This document shows, piece by piece, positions 34,303 to 43,368 of a stretch of 64,000 nucleotides of DNA. The DNA comes from Fidelibacterota bacterium (GTDB lineage Bacteria; Pseudomonadota; Alphaproteobacteria; Rhodospirillales; Rhodospirillaceae). Every line of letters starts with the position of its first letter. Positions within the stretch are counted from its first letter, which is position 1. The stretch covers positions 35,741 to 99,740 of the forward strand of contig CANJRA010000009.1 of assembly GCA_947476625.1 (NCBI GenBank). The letters run 5' to 3'. Under the pieces are notes generated by a model. That model did no database searches. It saw only the letters and a list, made by a program, of their open reading frames with translations, and had not been told where the DNA came from. Both the position numbers and the translations under genes were made by a program.

Positions 34303-34956
34303 GTGAGCACCGAAAGCCGCAAGATTCGATTAATCATGGACCTGCGTAACGCAGGCGTCACCGATACGCGCGTCTTGGCCGCCATCGAGCGCGTGCCGCG
34401 CGAAACGTTTATTGAAGAAGCGTTTATCGATCAGGCCTATGCCAATCAAGCGCTGCCGATCCATTGCGGACAAACGATCAGTCAGCCGTTAGTGGTGGGA
34501 CTGATGACGCAGGCGTTGGAAACCAACGACCGGCATAAGGTGCTCGAGGTCGGAACGGGCTCGGGTTATCAGGCGGCGATTTTAGCGAAGCTGACGCGGC
34601 GGGTGTATACCGTCGAGCGCCACCGCGATTTGATGGCGCAGGCGGAGGAGCGCTTCAAGACGCTGAAGCTGCACAATATCACCACAATGGTTGGCGATGG
34701 ATATAAGGGTTGGCCGGCGCAAGCGCCGTTCGAACGTATCCTGGTGACCGCGGCGGCGCGTATCGTGCCGCCGGAATTGGTGGCGCAATTGTCGGATGAA
34801 GGCGGCATAATGGTATTGCCGGTGGGCGACGCGGCGGACTTACAACAAGAAGTCATTCGTGTACGCAAAGACGGCAAGCAGTTCACGAGCGAACGCCTGT
34901 TTCCTGTGCGCTTCGTACCCCTGGTGCAAGGCGTGCCGTCCGAGAGAGAGACATGA
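34303..34956 (+). CDS. pcm: Protein-L-isoaspartate O-methyltransferase
   Basis: Pcm repairs isoaspartyl damage in ageing proteins using SAM. The substrate-side motif CGQTISQPLVVGLM is at residues 55-68 and the SAM loop VLEVGTGSGYQAAIL at 80-94. The C-terminal VRFVPLVQG is typical. The start is GTG with a GGAG site. It is the canonical paralogue, unlike the variant at 670-1317. Its stop overlaps the next gene (ATGA). Confidence 0.95.
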   Translation: MSTESRKIRLIMDLRNAGVTDTRVLAAIERVPRETFIEEAFIDQAYANQALPIHCGQTISQPLVVGLMTQALETNDRHKVLEVGTGSGYQAAILAKLTRRVYTVERHRDLMAQAEERFKTLKLHNITTMVGDGYKGWPAQAPFERILVTAAARIVPPELVAQLSDEGGIMVLPVGDAADLQQEVIRVRKDGKQFTSERLFPVRFVPLVQGVPSERET

Positions 34957-36017
34957 AGAGTTTCAGCGCAAAGTTTCTCGTCATTATCGCGGCTCTGGGA
35001 TTGTCGGCCTGTGCGCCGGAGTTCAATCCCGCACCCGATTATAAGGGTGGGTTCCTGTGGGAATCCGACAAGAGCCGCATCATCACCGTTGCGCCGGGCG
35101 ATACGATTTACTCGCTCGCGCAGCGCTATAACGTGTCGAGCAAAACGATCGTCGCGCGTAACGGATTGACCCCGCCATATGCATTGACCGTCGGGCAGAC
35201 GCTGGTGCTCGACCCGACGCGGACTCATACGGTCGTGCGCGGCGATACGCTATCGCAGCTCGCGGTGGCCTATAATGTTGAGATGCGGTTGATTGCATCG
35301 GCCAACGATCTTGCACCGCCTTACGTGATCCGGGTCGGGCAGGAGTTGTGGATTCCCGATCCTTTTACCATCGCCGCCGCGCCGTCGGGGCGCGGCACTG
35401 AAGTCGCGCAAGCCATGCCGCCGGTCAATGCACCTGCACCGCGCGTGCCGACGAGCGCCATCAGAGCGGAATCCTTGCCGCCGCTTCCGGGATCGCCGGA
35501 ACCATTGCCGCCGCCGACACAGGAAGAACCGACGGTGGCGCCTTCGCCGGAACCTGCGCAGGCGCCGAATCCCGTTGCCGCGCCGGAGCCAGAGGTCGCT
35601 GTGCCGCCTGGGCCTATCGCCGAACCTGCGGCGCGGGCATCCGCACGGTTCTCGTGGCCGTTGCGGGGAAAGGTTGTGGCGGCTTTCGGCTCGGCTGGGA
35701 AAGGTTTGCATAACGATGGCATCAACATCGCCGCGCCGTCCGGAACTCAAGTGCGGGCTGCCGACAACGGTGTCGTGGCTTATGCGGGCAGTGAGTTGAA
35801 GGGCTTCGGCAATCTCTTACTGATCAAGCATGCGGATGGCTGGACGACGGCCTATGCGCATAACGACAAGCTGCTGGTGAACCGTGGCGATCAGGTGAAG
35901 CAAGGCCAAGTGGTCGCCGTGGTCGGTAAGACCGGCAACGTCGATGCGCCGCAGCTTCACTTTGAAGTGCGTAAAGGCACGCAAGCCTTAGACCCGATGG
36001 AATATCTGTCGAAGTAG
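34953..36017 (+). CDS. LysM/LytM lipoprotein, NlpD/DipM-like amidase activator
   Basis: A lipobox (LSAC, C20) predicts a lipoprotein. Two LysM peptidoglycan-binding domains follow (about residues 43-87 and 91-135), then a proline-rich linker and a C-terminal M23/LytM domain (about 230-350). In active M23 peptidases the first zinc motif is HxGxD; here it reads GLHNDGINIAAP (residues 251-262), with asparagines at the His and Asp positions, while H303 and H336 (LHFEV) remain. Loss of zinc ligands is characteristic of LytM factors such as NlpD, EnvC and DipM, which activate cell-wall amidases at division. Location after surE-pcm matches nlpD in other bacteria. Confidence 0.9.
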   Translation: MKSFSAKFLVIIAALGLSACAPEFNPAPDYKGGFLWESDKSRIITVAPGDTIYSLAQRYNVSSKTIVARNGLTPPYALTVGQTLVLDPTRTHTVVRGDTLSQLAVAYNVEMRLIASANDLAPPYVIRVGQELWIPDPFTIAAAPSGRGTEVAQAMPPVNAPAPRVPTSAIRAESLPPLPGSPEPLPPPTQEEPTVAPSPEPAQAPNPVAAPEPEVAVPPGPIAEPAARASARFSWPLRGKVVAAFGSAGKGLHNDGINIAAPSGTQVRAADNGVVAYAGSELKGFGNLLLIKHADGWTTAYAHNDKLLVNRGDQVKQGQVVAVVGKTGNVDAPQLHFEVRKGTQALDPMEYLSK

Positions 36018-36248
36018 CAGGGGCATTGCGGGTTAACGCGGGTCGCCTTGGTGCTGTCATAGCCGCGTTGTCGGATTTCCATTCGAGCCGCATCTAAATG
36101 GCATATTCCATCGTGCCCGGGCGACGATGCACTATGTAGCTGCGCGAATGCGATCTTTACTGATATTATAACGGAGCTTCGTATTTAGTCTTTCGGGGGA
36201 AAGGCTCGCGTCGCTTAAAGTCCCGTCCGCAACACTCTGACCGGTTTT

Positions 36249-38159
36249 ATGTTTCTGTCCCGATTTAAACTCACGGCAGGCAATACCACGTTCACTTTGA
36301 CGTACGTGATTGCCTTGGCAGTTGTCGCGGGCCTTTCCATTGCCACGCACGTCATTCTCGGCATCGTCATCAGCGATCAGCGGGAAGTCGCGCAGATCGT
36401 CAATCGCCCCGGCCGCCAGCGCATGCTGTCGCAGCGGATCGCGTGGCTGGCGCCGCACTATGCCGAAACCGGCGATCCCGCAACCCGCGTTCATCTCAGG
36501 AACACGATCACAGAAATGGGTGAAGCGGCGCGCCGTTTGCGTAACGGCGGAAGCAAGTCGGATACACCTTCTTCGCTTCCGCCAAGTATTGCGAAAATTT
36601 ATCGGGAGGAGGATGTCACACGCCGTGTGGACGCCTATCTCTTCCACGCGCAGGCAGTGGCGGATACCGACATTCCTGCGGGCACAGGAATGCGCACCCG
36701 AAACGGCCCAACGCTCGAGCATCTCAGCGCGATTTTGACGGAGGCGTCGGAACCGATTTTGACGACGTTGGACAATATCGTTCGGCAATACGTCGCGGAA
36801 TCAGACGTCCGTATTGAGAAGCTGCAGAGCAGCCAGCAGATCACGCTGATCATTGTTATCTTAACGCTGACGGCGGAAGCGCTGTTTATTTTCCGTCCAC
36901 TGGCTTCGGGAATTCTGGCCGCAGTTGAGCGCATGAAAGAGCTTTCACGGCGCGCGACCGATGCGCAGCGGGCCAGCGCGGCAAAGTCGTCGTTTCTTGC
37001 CCATATGAGCCATGAACTGCGCACGCCGATGACGGGGATCATCGTCATGACCGACCTGTTATTGAATAGTCCGCAGTCTCCCGAGCAGGAGAAGATGACG
37101 CGCCTGTTGCGGCAGTCCGCGCAGAATTTGCATGACTTGCTCAACGATATTCTTGATCTGGCGAAAATCGAGGCGGGAAGTATCACGCTGGAATCGGTGG
37201 ATTTCAGCCTGTCCGATTTGCTGACGTCTGTGCGTGAGTTGTTCGCACATACCATGCAAGCAAAAGGGCTGGCCTTCGTCTTTGAGACGCCGGAGACTCC
37301 CATAGACGTGTTTCGCGGCGATCCAAAACACTTGCGGCAAGTGTTGTACAACCTTGTCAGCAATGCGTTGAAATTCACAAATGCAGGATATGTGCGGGTT
37401 AAGTGCTGGCAAGAAAACGCCGATGCCGGTCAAGCAACACTCAAATTTTCGGTCACTGATTCCGGTATCGGGATTTCGCAGGACAACATTGAGCGCCTGT
37501 TCGGAAAATTCGAACAGGAGGACAGTTCCACGGCGCGCCGATTCGGCGGTACGGGATTAGGTTTGGCCATCTGCAAGCAATTGACGGAAGCGATGGGTGG
37601 CGGGATTGAAGTTCACAGCACCAAAGGCAGCGGGTCTGTCTTTACCTTTTCGGTGCGGGTGAAACGCGGCGATCCGGCTAAGGTCGGGCAGAACACCGCG
37701 GGCGCTTCGCTGCAGGCCGGGCGCGATCCGGAGAATCCAAACCTCAACATTCTTGTGGTCGACGACAATCCGACAACACAATTTCTTATTCGCGAGGTTC
37801 TGGCATTTTGGGGACATACTGTCACCGGTGCCGATAGCGGACACGAAGCATTCGAGCGCATTCTGGTCGACAATTTTGATGTTATTCTGCTGGATATTCA
37901 GATGCCGGAATTAAACGGCGAGCAGACTGCGCGGTTGATTCGCGCCAATGGCGGAACGTCGGCGACAACGCCGATTATCGCTGTGACGGCAGATGCGGTG
38001 GTGGGTAATCACAAACGTTACTTCGCCGCGGGATGCAGTTCCGTAGTGACCAAACCAATCTCTTGGGATCATCTCGCAAAAGAAATCCAGGCACTGGGTG
38101 GGAAGACCGCGAAGGCGCGCGCCGCTGCCACCGATGTCGTCGCGATTTCGGTAGCCTGA
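36249..38159 (+). CDS. Hybrid histidine kinase with PilJ/NarX-like sensor
   Basis: The 636-residue protein has membrane helices at about residues 17-42 and 198-217. Between them is a periplasmic domain starting NRPGRQRMLSQRIAWL, the type IV pili methyl-accepting/NarX-like (PilJ) signature. The kinase has its phospho-histidine H255 in SHELRTPM, an N box (NLVSNALKF), G1 DSGIGIS and G2 FGGTGLGLAI. A C-terminal receiver has D505/D506, phospho-acceptor D549 (LLDIQMPELNG) and K602 (TKP). No response regulator or Hpt gene is adjacent, so its output partner is elsewhere. Ligand unknown. The DUF815 gene converges 11 bases after its end. Confidence 0.92.
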   Translation: MFLSRFKLTAGNTTFTLTYVIALAVVAGLSIATHVILGIVISDQREVAQIVNRPGRQRMLSQRIAWLAPHYAETGDPATRVHLRNTITEMGEAARRLRNGGSKSDTPSSLPPSIAKIYREEDVTRRVDAYLFHAQAVADTDIPAGTGMRTRNGPTLEHLSAILTEASEPILTTLDNIVRQYVAESDVRIEKLQSSQQITLIIVILTLTAEALFIFRPLASGILAAVERMKELSRRATDAQRASAAKSSFLAHMSHELRTPMTGIIVMTDLLLNSPQSPEQEKMTRLLRQSAQNLHDLLNDILDLAKIEAGSITLESVDFSLSDLLTSVRELFAHTMQAKGLAFVFETPETPIDVFRGDPKHLRQVLYNLVSNALKFTNAGYVRVKCWQENADAGQATLKFSVTDSGIGISQDNIERLFGKFEQEDSSTARRFGGTGLGLAICKQLTEAMGGGIEVHSTKGSGSVFTFSVRVKRGDPAKVGQNTAGASLQAGRDPENPNLNILVVDDNPTTQFLIREVLAFWGHTVTGADSGHEAFERILVDNFDVILLDIQMPELNGEQTARLIRANGGTSATTPIIAVTADAVVGNHKRYFAAGCSSVVTKPISWDHLAKEIQALGGKTAKARAAATDVVAISVA

Positions 38160-38170
38160 CGCAGATAGGT

Positions 38171-39073
38171 CTACATCTTTGACTGATCGATCTTGATTTT
38201 CAATTCGCCGGCTAAGGCCTGGATGAGCTGCCATGCCACGCGGCCAGAGCGCGCACCACGGGTTACGGACCACTCAATGGCGCGCGCGCGCAACTCGGCG
38301 GCGGGCAGGCGTATTTTGAAAGCGGCGGCATATCCGGTGATAATGGCGAGGTAGGTATCCTGATCGAGGTTGTGGAAGCCGAGCCATAAGCCGAAGCGAT
38401 CCGAGAGCGATACTTTTTCCTCGACGGCTTCATTGTCATGAATGGCGTTGGTGCGCTCGTTCTCGATCATGTTGCGGGCGAGCATATGGCGGCGGTTGGA
38501 CGTGGCATAAAACACCACGTTCTCGGGACGGCCTTCGAGCCCGCCGTCGAGGACGGCTTTGAGCGCTTTGTAACTCTGGTCCTCGCCTTCAAAAGACAGA
38601 TCGTCGCAGAACAGCACGCAGCGCCTGGGGGTTTCGCGCAGGCGGGCGAGCAGGCGGGGCAGGCTTTGGATGTCCTCGCGGTGGATTTCGACCAGTACCA
38701 GCCGGGCGGCGGGTTTGCGGCCTTTATTGACCTCGGCCTGGACGGCTTTCACGAGTGAGCTTTTACCGGCGCCGCGTGCGCCCCACAGAAGGGCGTTGTT
38801 GGCGGGATAACCGTCGGCATGCCGGCGGGTATTGTCCAAAAGCTGCTCGGTTTGGCGTTCGATGCCCTGTAACAGGGCCAAAGGCACACGATTGACGCTT
38901 TTGACAGGCGTCAGGGCGGCGCTTTCAGCATGCCAAACAAAGGCGTCGGCACTGGAAAGGTCGATCTCGGGCAAAGCCGACGTCTGCTGTTCCAAAGCCC
39001 GCGCGATGCGCTCTAGAACCGGGCTTAACGGATGGGCCATCCGGGGGCCTTTTGAGGGGGTCTTTTTAACCAT
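38171..39073 (-). CDS. DUF815 AAA+ ATP-binding protein
   Basis: The 300-residue protein has a Walker A motif GARGAGKSS (residues 98-106), a Walker B-like segment RCVLFCDDLSF and a sensor region FYATSNRRHMLARNM, matching the DUF815 family of AAA+ proteins. Function is not established. It is divergent from yajC in many alphaproteobacteria, as here. Two ATG starts are possible: 39073 and 39040; the second has AAAGG at a good distance. Confidence 0.88.
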   Translation of the reverse strand: MVKKTPSKGPRMAHPLSPVLERIARALEQQTSALPEIDLSSADAFVWHAESAALTPVKSVNRVPLALLQGIERQTEQLLDNTRRHADGYPANNALLWGARGAGKSSLVKAVQAEVNKGRKPAARLVLVEIHREDIQSLPRLLARLRETPRRCVLFCDDLSFEGEDQSYKALKAVLDGGLEGRPENVVFYATSNRRHMLARNMIENERTNAIHDNEAVEEKVSLSDRFGLWLGFHNLDQDTYLAIITGYAAAFKIRLPAAELRARAIEWSVTRGARSGRVAWQLIQALAGELKIKIDQSKM

Positions 39074-39259
39074 CAGGGGGCGGAAGCTAACAGATTGCGG
39101 ATGCTTGCGAAACTGCCCTCAGGTCACTAGATGCTTCAAGGGGAACGGACCATGGCGGTCCGGGGGCGATAACATTTGCAAGACTCGCCCGGGTGGCTAT
39201 AGTCCGCCTTTTCCGGGGCCCCAGAGGGCCCAAATCGGACCTTTGAAGGAGCTTTTCGG

Positions 39260-39616
39260 ATGTGGATTTCTCCGGCCTTTGCCCAGGCCGCCGGCGCGCC
39301 GAGTGCGTCCAGCCTGACGAGCTTTATCCCGCTCGTTCTCATTTTCGTCGTCTTCTACTTCCTGCTGATCCGTCCGCAGCAGAAGAAGGTGAAGGAACAC
39401 AAAGCCATGCTCGAAGCCGTGCGGCGCGGTGACCGCGTTGTCACCAACGGCGGCATCGTCGGTTTGGTGACCAAGGTTGACGAGCGCGAGCTGACTTTGG
39501 AAATCGCAGACAACGTCCGTGTCAAAGCGATGCGCGATATGATCGCCAGTGTGATCAGCAAGACTGAACCTGTCGCCGCCGAGGCGAAGGCCGATACCGA
39601 AGAGAAAAAGAGCTAA
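39260..39616 (+). CDS. yajC: Preprotein translocase subunit YajC
   Basis: YajC is a small single-span membrane protein associated with SecDF. One membrane helix (LTSFIPLVLIFVVFYFLLI, about residues 19-37) is followed by the signature RPQQKKVKEHKAMLEAVRRGDRVVTNGGIVG. Length is 118 residues. AAGGAG precedes the ATG. secD follows after a hairpin at 39629-39647. Confidence 0.95.
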   Translation: MWISPAFAQAAGAPSASSLTSFIPLVLIFVVFYFLLIRPQQKKVKEHKAMLEAVRRGDRVVTNGGIVGLVTKVDERELTLEIADNVRVKAMRDMIASVISKTEPVAAEAKADTEEKKS

Positions 39617-39628
39617 TCCCGAGGTTCT

Positions 39629-39647
39629 AAGGGCATACGCCCTTTTT
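39629..39647 (+). terminator. Terminator/attenuator-like hairpin between yajC and secD
   Basis: AAGGGC (39629-39634) pairs with GCCCTT (39639-39644), loop ATAC, followed by a run of T to 39647. The stem is only six pairs, so it probably reduces rather than stops transcription into secD. Confidence 0.55.
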
Positions 39648-39676
39648 GGCTTCGTTGATAAGGACGCAGGCGCGCC

Positions 39677-41233
39677 ATGCTACACTTCAGCCTTTCCAAA
39701 GTGCTCATGATCTTCGCGGTGATTTTCGCGTCGTTCTTCTTCGCGGCACCCAACATGATGCCGAAGGATATGGTTCATAAACTGCCGCATTGGTGGAAGC
39801 CGATGAACCTGGGGCTCGACTTGCAGGGCGGTTCGTCGCTGCTGCTGGAAGTCGATACCAACGCTGTGGTGAAAGAGCAGATCTCCGACCTGGAAGAAAC
39901 CGCGCGCGCGTCTCTGCGCGAGAAAAAAATCGCTTACAACACGATCCGCGCCGCCGAAGACGGCGTGTATGTGACCGTCATCAAAGCCGAAGACCTAGAT
40001 CCGGCCTTTAACTCCATTACCGCGAGCGCGGTGGGCATGCAGGTATCTAAGGTCGGGGAAGATCGCCTGCGTATCGTGGTTCCGGATCGCGTAAAACGCG
40101 AACGTCAAATCGCTGCGGTCAGCCAGTCTATCGAAATTGTACGCCGCCGCATCGATGAGTTCGGTACGACCGAACCCTCGATCCAGCGTCAGGGTACCGA
40201 CCGTATTCTGGTCGAGCTGCCAGGTGTCGAAAATCCCGAGCGTGTGAAAACGCTTTTGGGACAGACCGCCAAGATGAACTTTCATTTGCTTGAGCCGGGC
40301 GCGTCCGCTGCTGATGCGCGCGACATCCCGCCTGGAACCATGCTGGTGCCGGGATCGGGTGATACCGAAGGCCGCATGTTCGTGGTGCGCCGCCGCGTAG
40401 AAGTCAGCGGCGAGCGGTTGGTTGATTCGCAGCCGTCGTTCAAAGACGGACATGCCGTGGTTTCATTCCGGTTTGATACGGCCGGCGGCAAGCGCTTCGG
40501 TCAGGTAACGTCGGCGAATGTCGGCAATAACTTGGCGATCGTGCTCGATAATAAAGTCATCAGCGCGCCGACCATCAACGGCCCGATTATCGGCGGCAGC
40601 GGGATCATCGAAGGCGGCGGGTTCACAACTGAAAAGGCGCAGGATTTAGCGCTGCTGCTGCGCGCCGGTGCACTGCCCGCGCCGCTTAACGTGCTCGAAG
40701 AACGCTCGGTAGGCCCAGGTCTGGGCGCCGATTCCATCACAGCCGGCACAACGGCGGCGCTGGTCGGCGGCGCGTTGGTGGTGATCTTCATGATCGTGGC
40801 CTATCACATGTTTGGCGTGTTCGCCGTGCTGGGCCAGATTTTCCACATGTTGACGCTGTTCGCGTTCCTTAGCTTGGTCGGCGGCACGCTGACGTTGCCG
40901 GGTATTGCCGGTGTGGTCTTGTCGCTCGGCATCGCGGTCGACGCTAACGTGCTGATCTATGAGCGTATGCGCGAAGAGTACAATTCCGGACGGACGTTGC
41001 TGAACTCGCTGACGTCGGGCTTCCAGAACGCCTTCGCGACGATTTTTGACTCCAACCTCACGACCTTCCTGGCCGCGGCGATTCTTTACTTCCTCGGCAG
41101 CGGCCCGGTGAAGGGCTTCGCTGTGACCTTGGCGGTCGGTATCGCCACGTCGATGTTCTCGGCGGTCATGATTACCCGCATGCAAATCTGGATGTGGTGG
41201 CGCGCGTCCAAGCGCACGACATTGCCGGTCTAG
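39677..41233 (+). CDS. secD: Protein translocase subunit SecD
   Basis: SecD and SecF use the proton gradient to finish protein export through SecYEG. The GLDLQGG motif is at residues 46-52 after TM1, a large periplasmic domain follows (about 55-330), and the last five helices include the conserved GIAVDANVLIYERMREE segment in TM4. At 518 residues it is the normal size for a separate SecD. secF begins 17 bases downstream. Confidence 0.97.
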   Translation: MLHFSLSKVLMIFAVIFASFFFAAPNMMPKDMVHKLPHWWKPMNLGLDLQGGSSLLLEVDTNAVVKEQISDLEETARASLREKKIAYNTIRAAEDGVYVTVIKAEDLDPAFNSITASAVGMQVSKVGEDRLRIVVPDRVKRERQIAAVSQSIEIVRRRIDEFGTTEPSIQRQGTDRILVELPGVENPERVKTLLGQTAKMNFHLLEPGASAADARDIPPGTMLVPGSGDTEGRMFVVRRRVEVSGERLVDSQPSFKDGHAVVSFRFDTAGGKRFGQVTSANVGNNLAIVLDNKVISAPTINGPIIGGSGIIEGGGFTTEKAQDLALLLRAGALPAPLNVLEERSVGPGLGADSITAGTTAALVGGALVVIFMIVAYHMFGVFAVLGQIFHMLTLFAFLSLVGGTLTLPGIAGVVLSLGIAVDANVLIYERMREEYNSGRTLLNSLTSGFQNAFATIFDSNLTTFLAAAILYFLGSGPVKGFAVTLAVGIATSMFSAVMITRMQIWMWWRASKRTTLPV

Positions 41234-41250
41234 GCGGCAGGAGAAAAGTT

Positions 41251-42189
41251 ATGCAACCGATCCTTCGCTATATGCCGCATGAGTTCAGTTGGGATGTCGT
41301 TGGCACGCGCGTGCTGTGGTACCTGCTGACGGCGGTGCTGATCGTTGTTTCGATCGCCTCGATCTCGACGCGCGGCTTTAATTTCGGCATCGATTTCGCC
41401 GGCGGCATCTTGATGGAAGCGCGCTCCGAGCAGACCGTTGATCTCGGAAAGCTGCGCGGCGAACTCAATGCACTTGGTCTCGGCGAAATCGGCATCACCA
41501 CGATTGGCGATACCGGTCACGATGTGTCCATTCGTGTTCCGTTGCAGACCGGTGGCGACCCGGCGCAGAACGCGGCTTTGAAAAAGGTGCAAGGCACGCT
41601 GGGCACCGATTACCAAGTTCGCCGGACCGAACTGGTCGGCCCGAAAGTGGGCGCGGAGTTGATCATCAGCGGCGCCTTGGCCGTGGCGCTGGCGGTGATG
41701 GTTATCGCGATTTACGTCTGGTTCCGTTTCGAATGGCAATTCGCGTTGGGGGCTTGTCTCGCACTTTGCAGCGACGTCATTACGACGCTGGGGGTTTTCT
41801 CGCTCTTCCAATTGAACTTTGATCTGACAGCCGTGGCGGCGGTGATGACCATCGCCGGGTATTCGGTGAACGATTCAATCGTCGTGTATGACCGCGTGCG
41901 CGAAATGCTGCGGAAGTACAAAAAGATGCCATTGCCGGAGCTGCTCAATCTGGCGGTAAACCGCGTCATGCCGCGTACACTGCTGACGGTGTTCACGGTG
42001 TTCCTGACGGTGATGGCGCTTTTGATCTTCGGCGGCGAGACCTTGCGCAATTTCAGCATTGCGATGCTGTGGGGTCTGTTCGTGGGAACCTTCTCGAGCA
42101 TCCGCGTCGGCATGCCTGTGCTGCTGTATCTCGATTTGCGACGCGAGGATTTCGGGAACGAACCCGCCGCGAAGCAGCCGGCGGAATAA
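41251..42189 (+). CDS. secF: Protein translocase subunit SecF
   Basis: SecF pairs with SecD. It has TM1 followed by FGIDFAGG (residues 45-52) and the TM4 segment GYSVNDSIVVYDRVREML. The ATG at 41251 (312 residues) has GGAG nearby; reading further upstream into the end of secD is not supported. The downstream Mth938 gene follows after 17 bases. Confidence 0.96.
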   Translation: MQPILRYMPHEFSWDVVGTRVLWYLLTAVLIVVSIASISTRGFNFGIDFAGGILMEARSEQTVDLGKLRGELNALGLGEIGITTIGDTGHDVSIRVPLQTGGDPAQNAALKKVQGTLGTDYQVRRTELVGPKVGAELIISGALAVALAVMVIAIYVWFRFEWQFALGACLALCSDVITTLGVFSLFQLNFDLTAVAAVMTIAGYSVNDSIVVYDRVREMLRKYKKMPLPELLNLAVNRVMPRTLLTVFTVFLTVMALLIFGGETLRNFSIAMLWGLFVGTFSSIRVGMPVLLYLDLRREDFGNEPAAKQPAE

Positions 42190-42206
42190 TCAGGCGAGGC
42201 GTCGCC

Positions 42207-42581
42207 TTGAAACTCACCCGTCAGAGCGGGGCGGACCGGCAGATCATCCAAAGCTACGGCAATGGCGGCTTTCGCGTATCCGGCGCTGTCTTCAAAGGCT
42301 CGGTGATCATTACGCCGACCCAGACGCTGACGTGGCACGTGGCGTCCATGGCGCAACTCGTATTGGACGACTTCCAGGCTGTGATCGCGCAAGCGGGTGC
42401 GACTGATGTTTTTCTGTTGGGCTGCGGCGCGGGGATGTTGCCTTTGCCGCGAGATATTAGAGCGGCCCTTAAAGAGGCGGGTGTGTCGATCGATCCCATG
42501 GATACGGGCGCTGCGTGCCGGACCTTTAACGTCCTGACGGGCGAACGCCGCGCGGTAACCGCCGCGCTGATTGCCGTCTAG
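42207..42581 (+). CDS. Mth938-domain protein (NDUFAF3-like)
   Basis: The 124-residue protein matches the Mth938/DUF498 family: IIQSYGNGGFRVSGAVFKGSVIITP, then FLLGCGAGMLPLP and DTGAACRTFNVLTGERRAVTAALIAV. The human homologue NDUFAF3 assembles respiratory complex I, and alphaproteobacterial copies sit next to secDF. The start is a TTG at 42207 supported by GCGAGG eight bases upstream and by the family's N-terminus. It ends at a strong bidirectional terminator. Confidence 0.88.
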   Translation: MKLTRQSGADRQIIQSYGNGGFRVSGAVFKGSVIITPTQTLTWHVASMAQLVLDDFQAVIAQAGATDVFLLGCGAGMLPLPRDIRAALKEAGVSIDPMDTGAACRTFNVLTGERRAVTAALIAV

Positions 42582-42587
42582 GCAATA

Positions 42588-42616
42588 AAAACGGGGGCAC
42601 TTAAGGCCCCCGTTTT
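42588..42616. terminator. Bidirectional terminator between Mth938 gene and puuD-like gene
   Basis: AAAACGGGGGC (42588-42598) pairs with GCCCCCGTTTT (42606-42616) with a seven-base loop. The A and T flanks give U-runs in both directions, which suits the two convergent genes. Confidence 0.9.
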
Positions 42617-42636
42617 ATGTCTCAGTGTCGTCTTAT

Positions 42637-43227
42637 TTATGCGACGTGCATCTGCCCGGCCATGCAGAGCAGCATGGGGATCGAGAGCATGGTGTTGATG
42701 CGCGAGGTAAGCATCGCGGTGCGTGCGGCCTTGGCTTTGACGTCGGGCTCGACCTGGACGATGCCCAGCGCCTTCTTCTGGTTTGGCCAGATGATGAACC
42801 AGACGTTGAACCACATGATCGTCGCGAGCCACATGCCGACGCCGATGAACTGGTAGCCGTCTTGCAGCAAGTAAGCCTTGTGCAGGTAGCCGTTCAACTG
42901 CGCGAGGATGAGGCCGGTGATGAGCGTCGACATGGCGCCCCAGCGGAACCAGAACAGAGCCGCCGGCGCGATGACCTTGCCGATCGCAGGCTTCTGCTCA
43001 TCGGGGATCTTCGACATGTTGGGGATCTGGACGAAGTTGAAGTACCACAGCAAACCGATCCACATGACACCCGACAGGATGTGGAAGTAGCGGAAAAGGT
43101 ATTGCCAGAAACCCAGCTCGTAGGCGCTGGTTTGGCTGCTGGCGCTGGTAATGGCCAGGAACACGACCAAGGCCAGGATGGCCCCGGTAATAACGGTATT
43201 GCGGAGCGAAGTCAGAATTGCGCTCAT
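42637..43227 (-). CDS. PuuD-type membrane protein (urate hydroxylase membrane domain only)
   Basis: The 196-residue protein is hydrophobic with about five membrane helices. It has the PuuD/DUF989 signature YLFRYFHILSGVMWIGLLWYFN and FNVWFIIWPNQKKALG. Full-length PuuD urate hydroxylases add a C-terminal cytochrome c domain with CxxCH; this protein ends after the membrane part (MLLCMAGQMHVA), and no cytochrome gene is adjacent. Its substrate may not be urate. GGGGAAAG precedes the ATG. It lies between the Mth938 and phytoene-synthase-like genes, breaking that usual pair. Confidence 0.82.
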   Translation of the reverse strand: MSAILTSLRNTVITGAILALVVFLAITSASSQTSAYELGFWQYLFRYFHILSGVMWIGLLWYFNFVQIPNMSKIPDEQKPAIGKVIAPAALFWFRWGAMSTLITGLILAQLNGYLHKAYLLQDGYQFIGVGMWLATIMWFNVWFIIWPNQKKALGIVQVEPDVKAKAARTAMLTSRINTMLSIPMLLCMAGQMHVA

Positions 43228-43368
43228 AAGCTTTCCCCTTCATAAAAATCGCGGCGGCCTTCCCCGACCCCCGTTGATGGGCCATGTTACTCCATTCTGC
43301 CTCCGGCGCAAACTTTCGCGCGCCGGAAATGCCTATTAAGTCAAACCGTTAAGGACCGTGTCCAGCCG

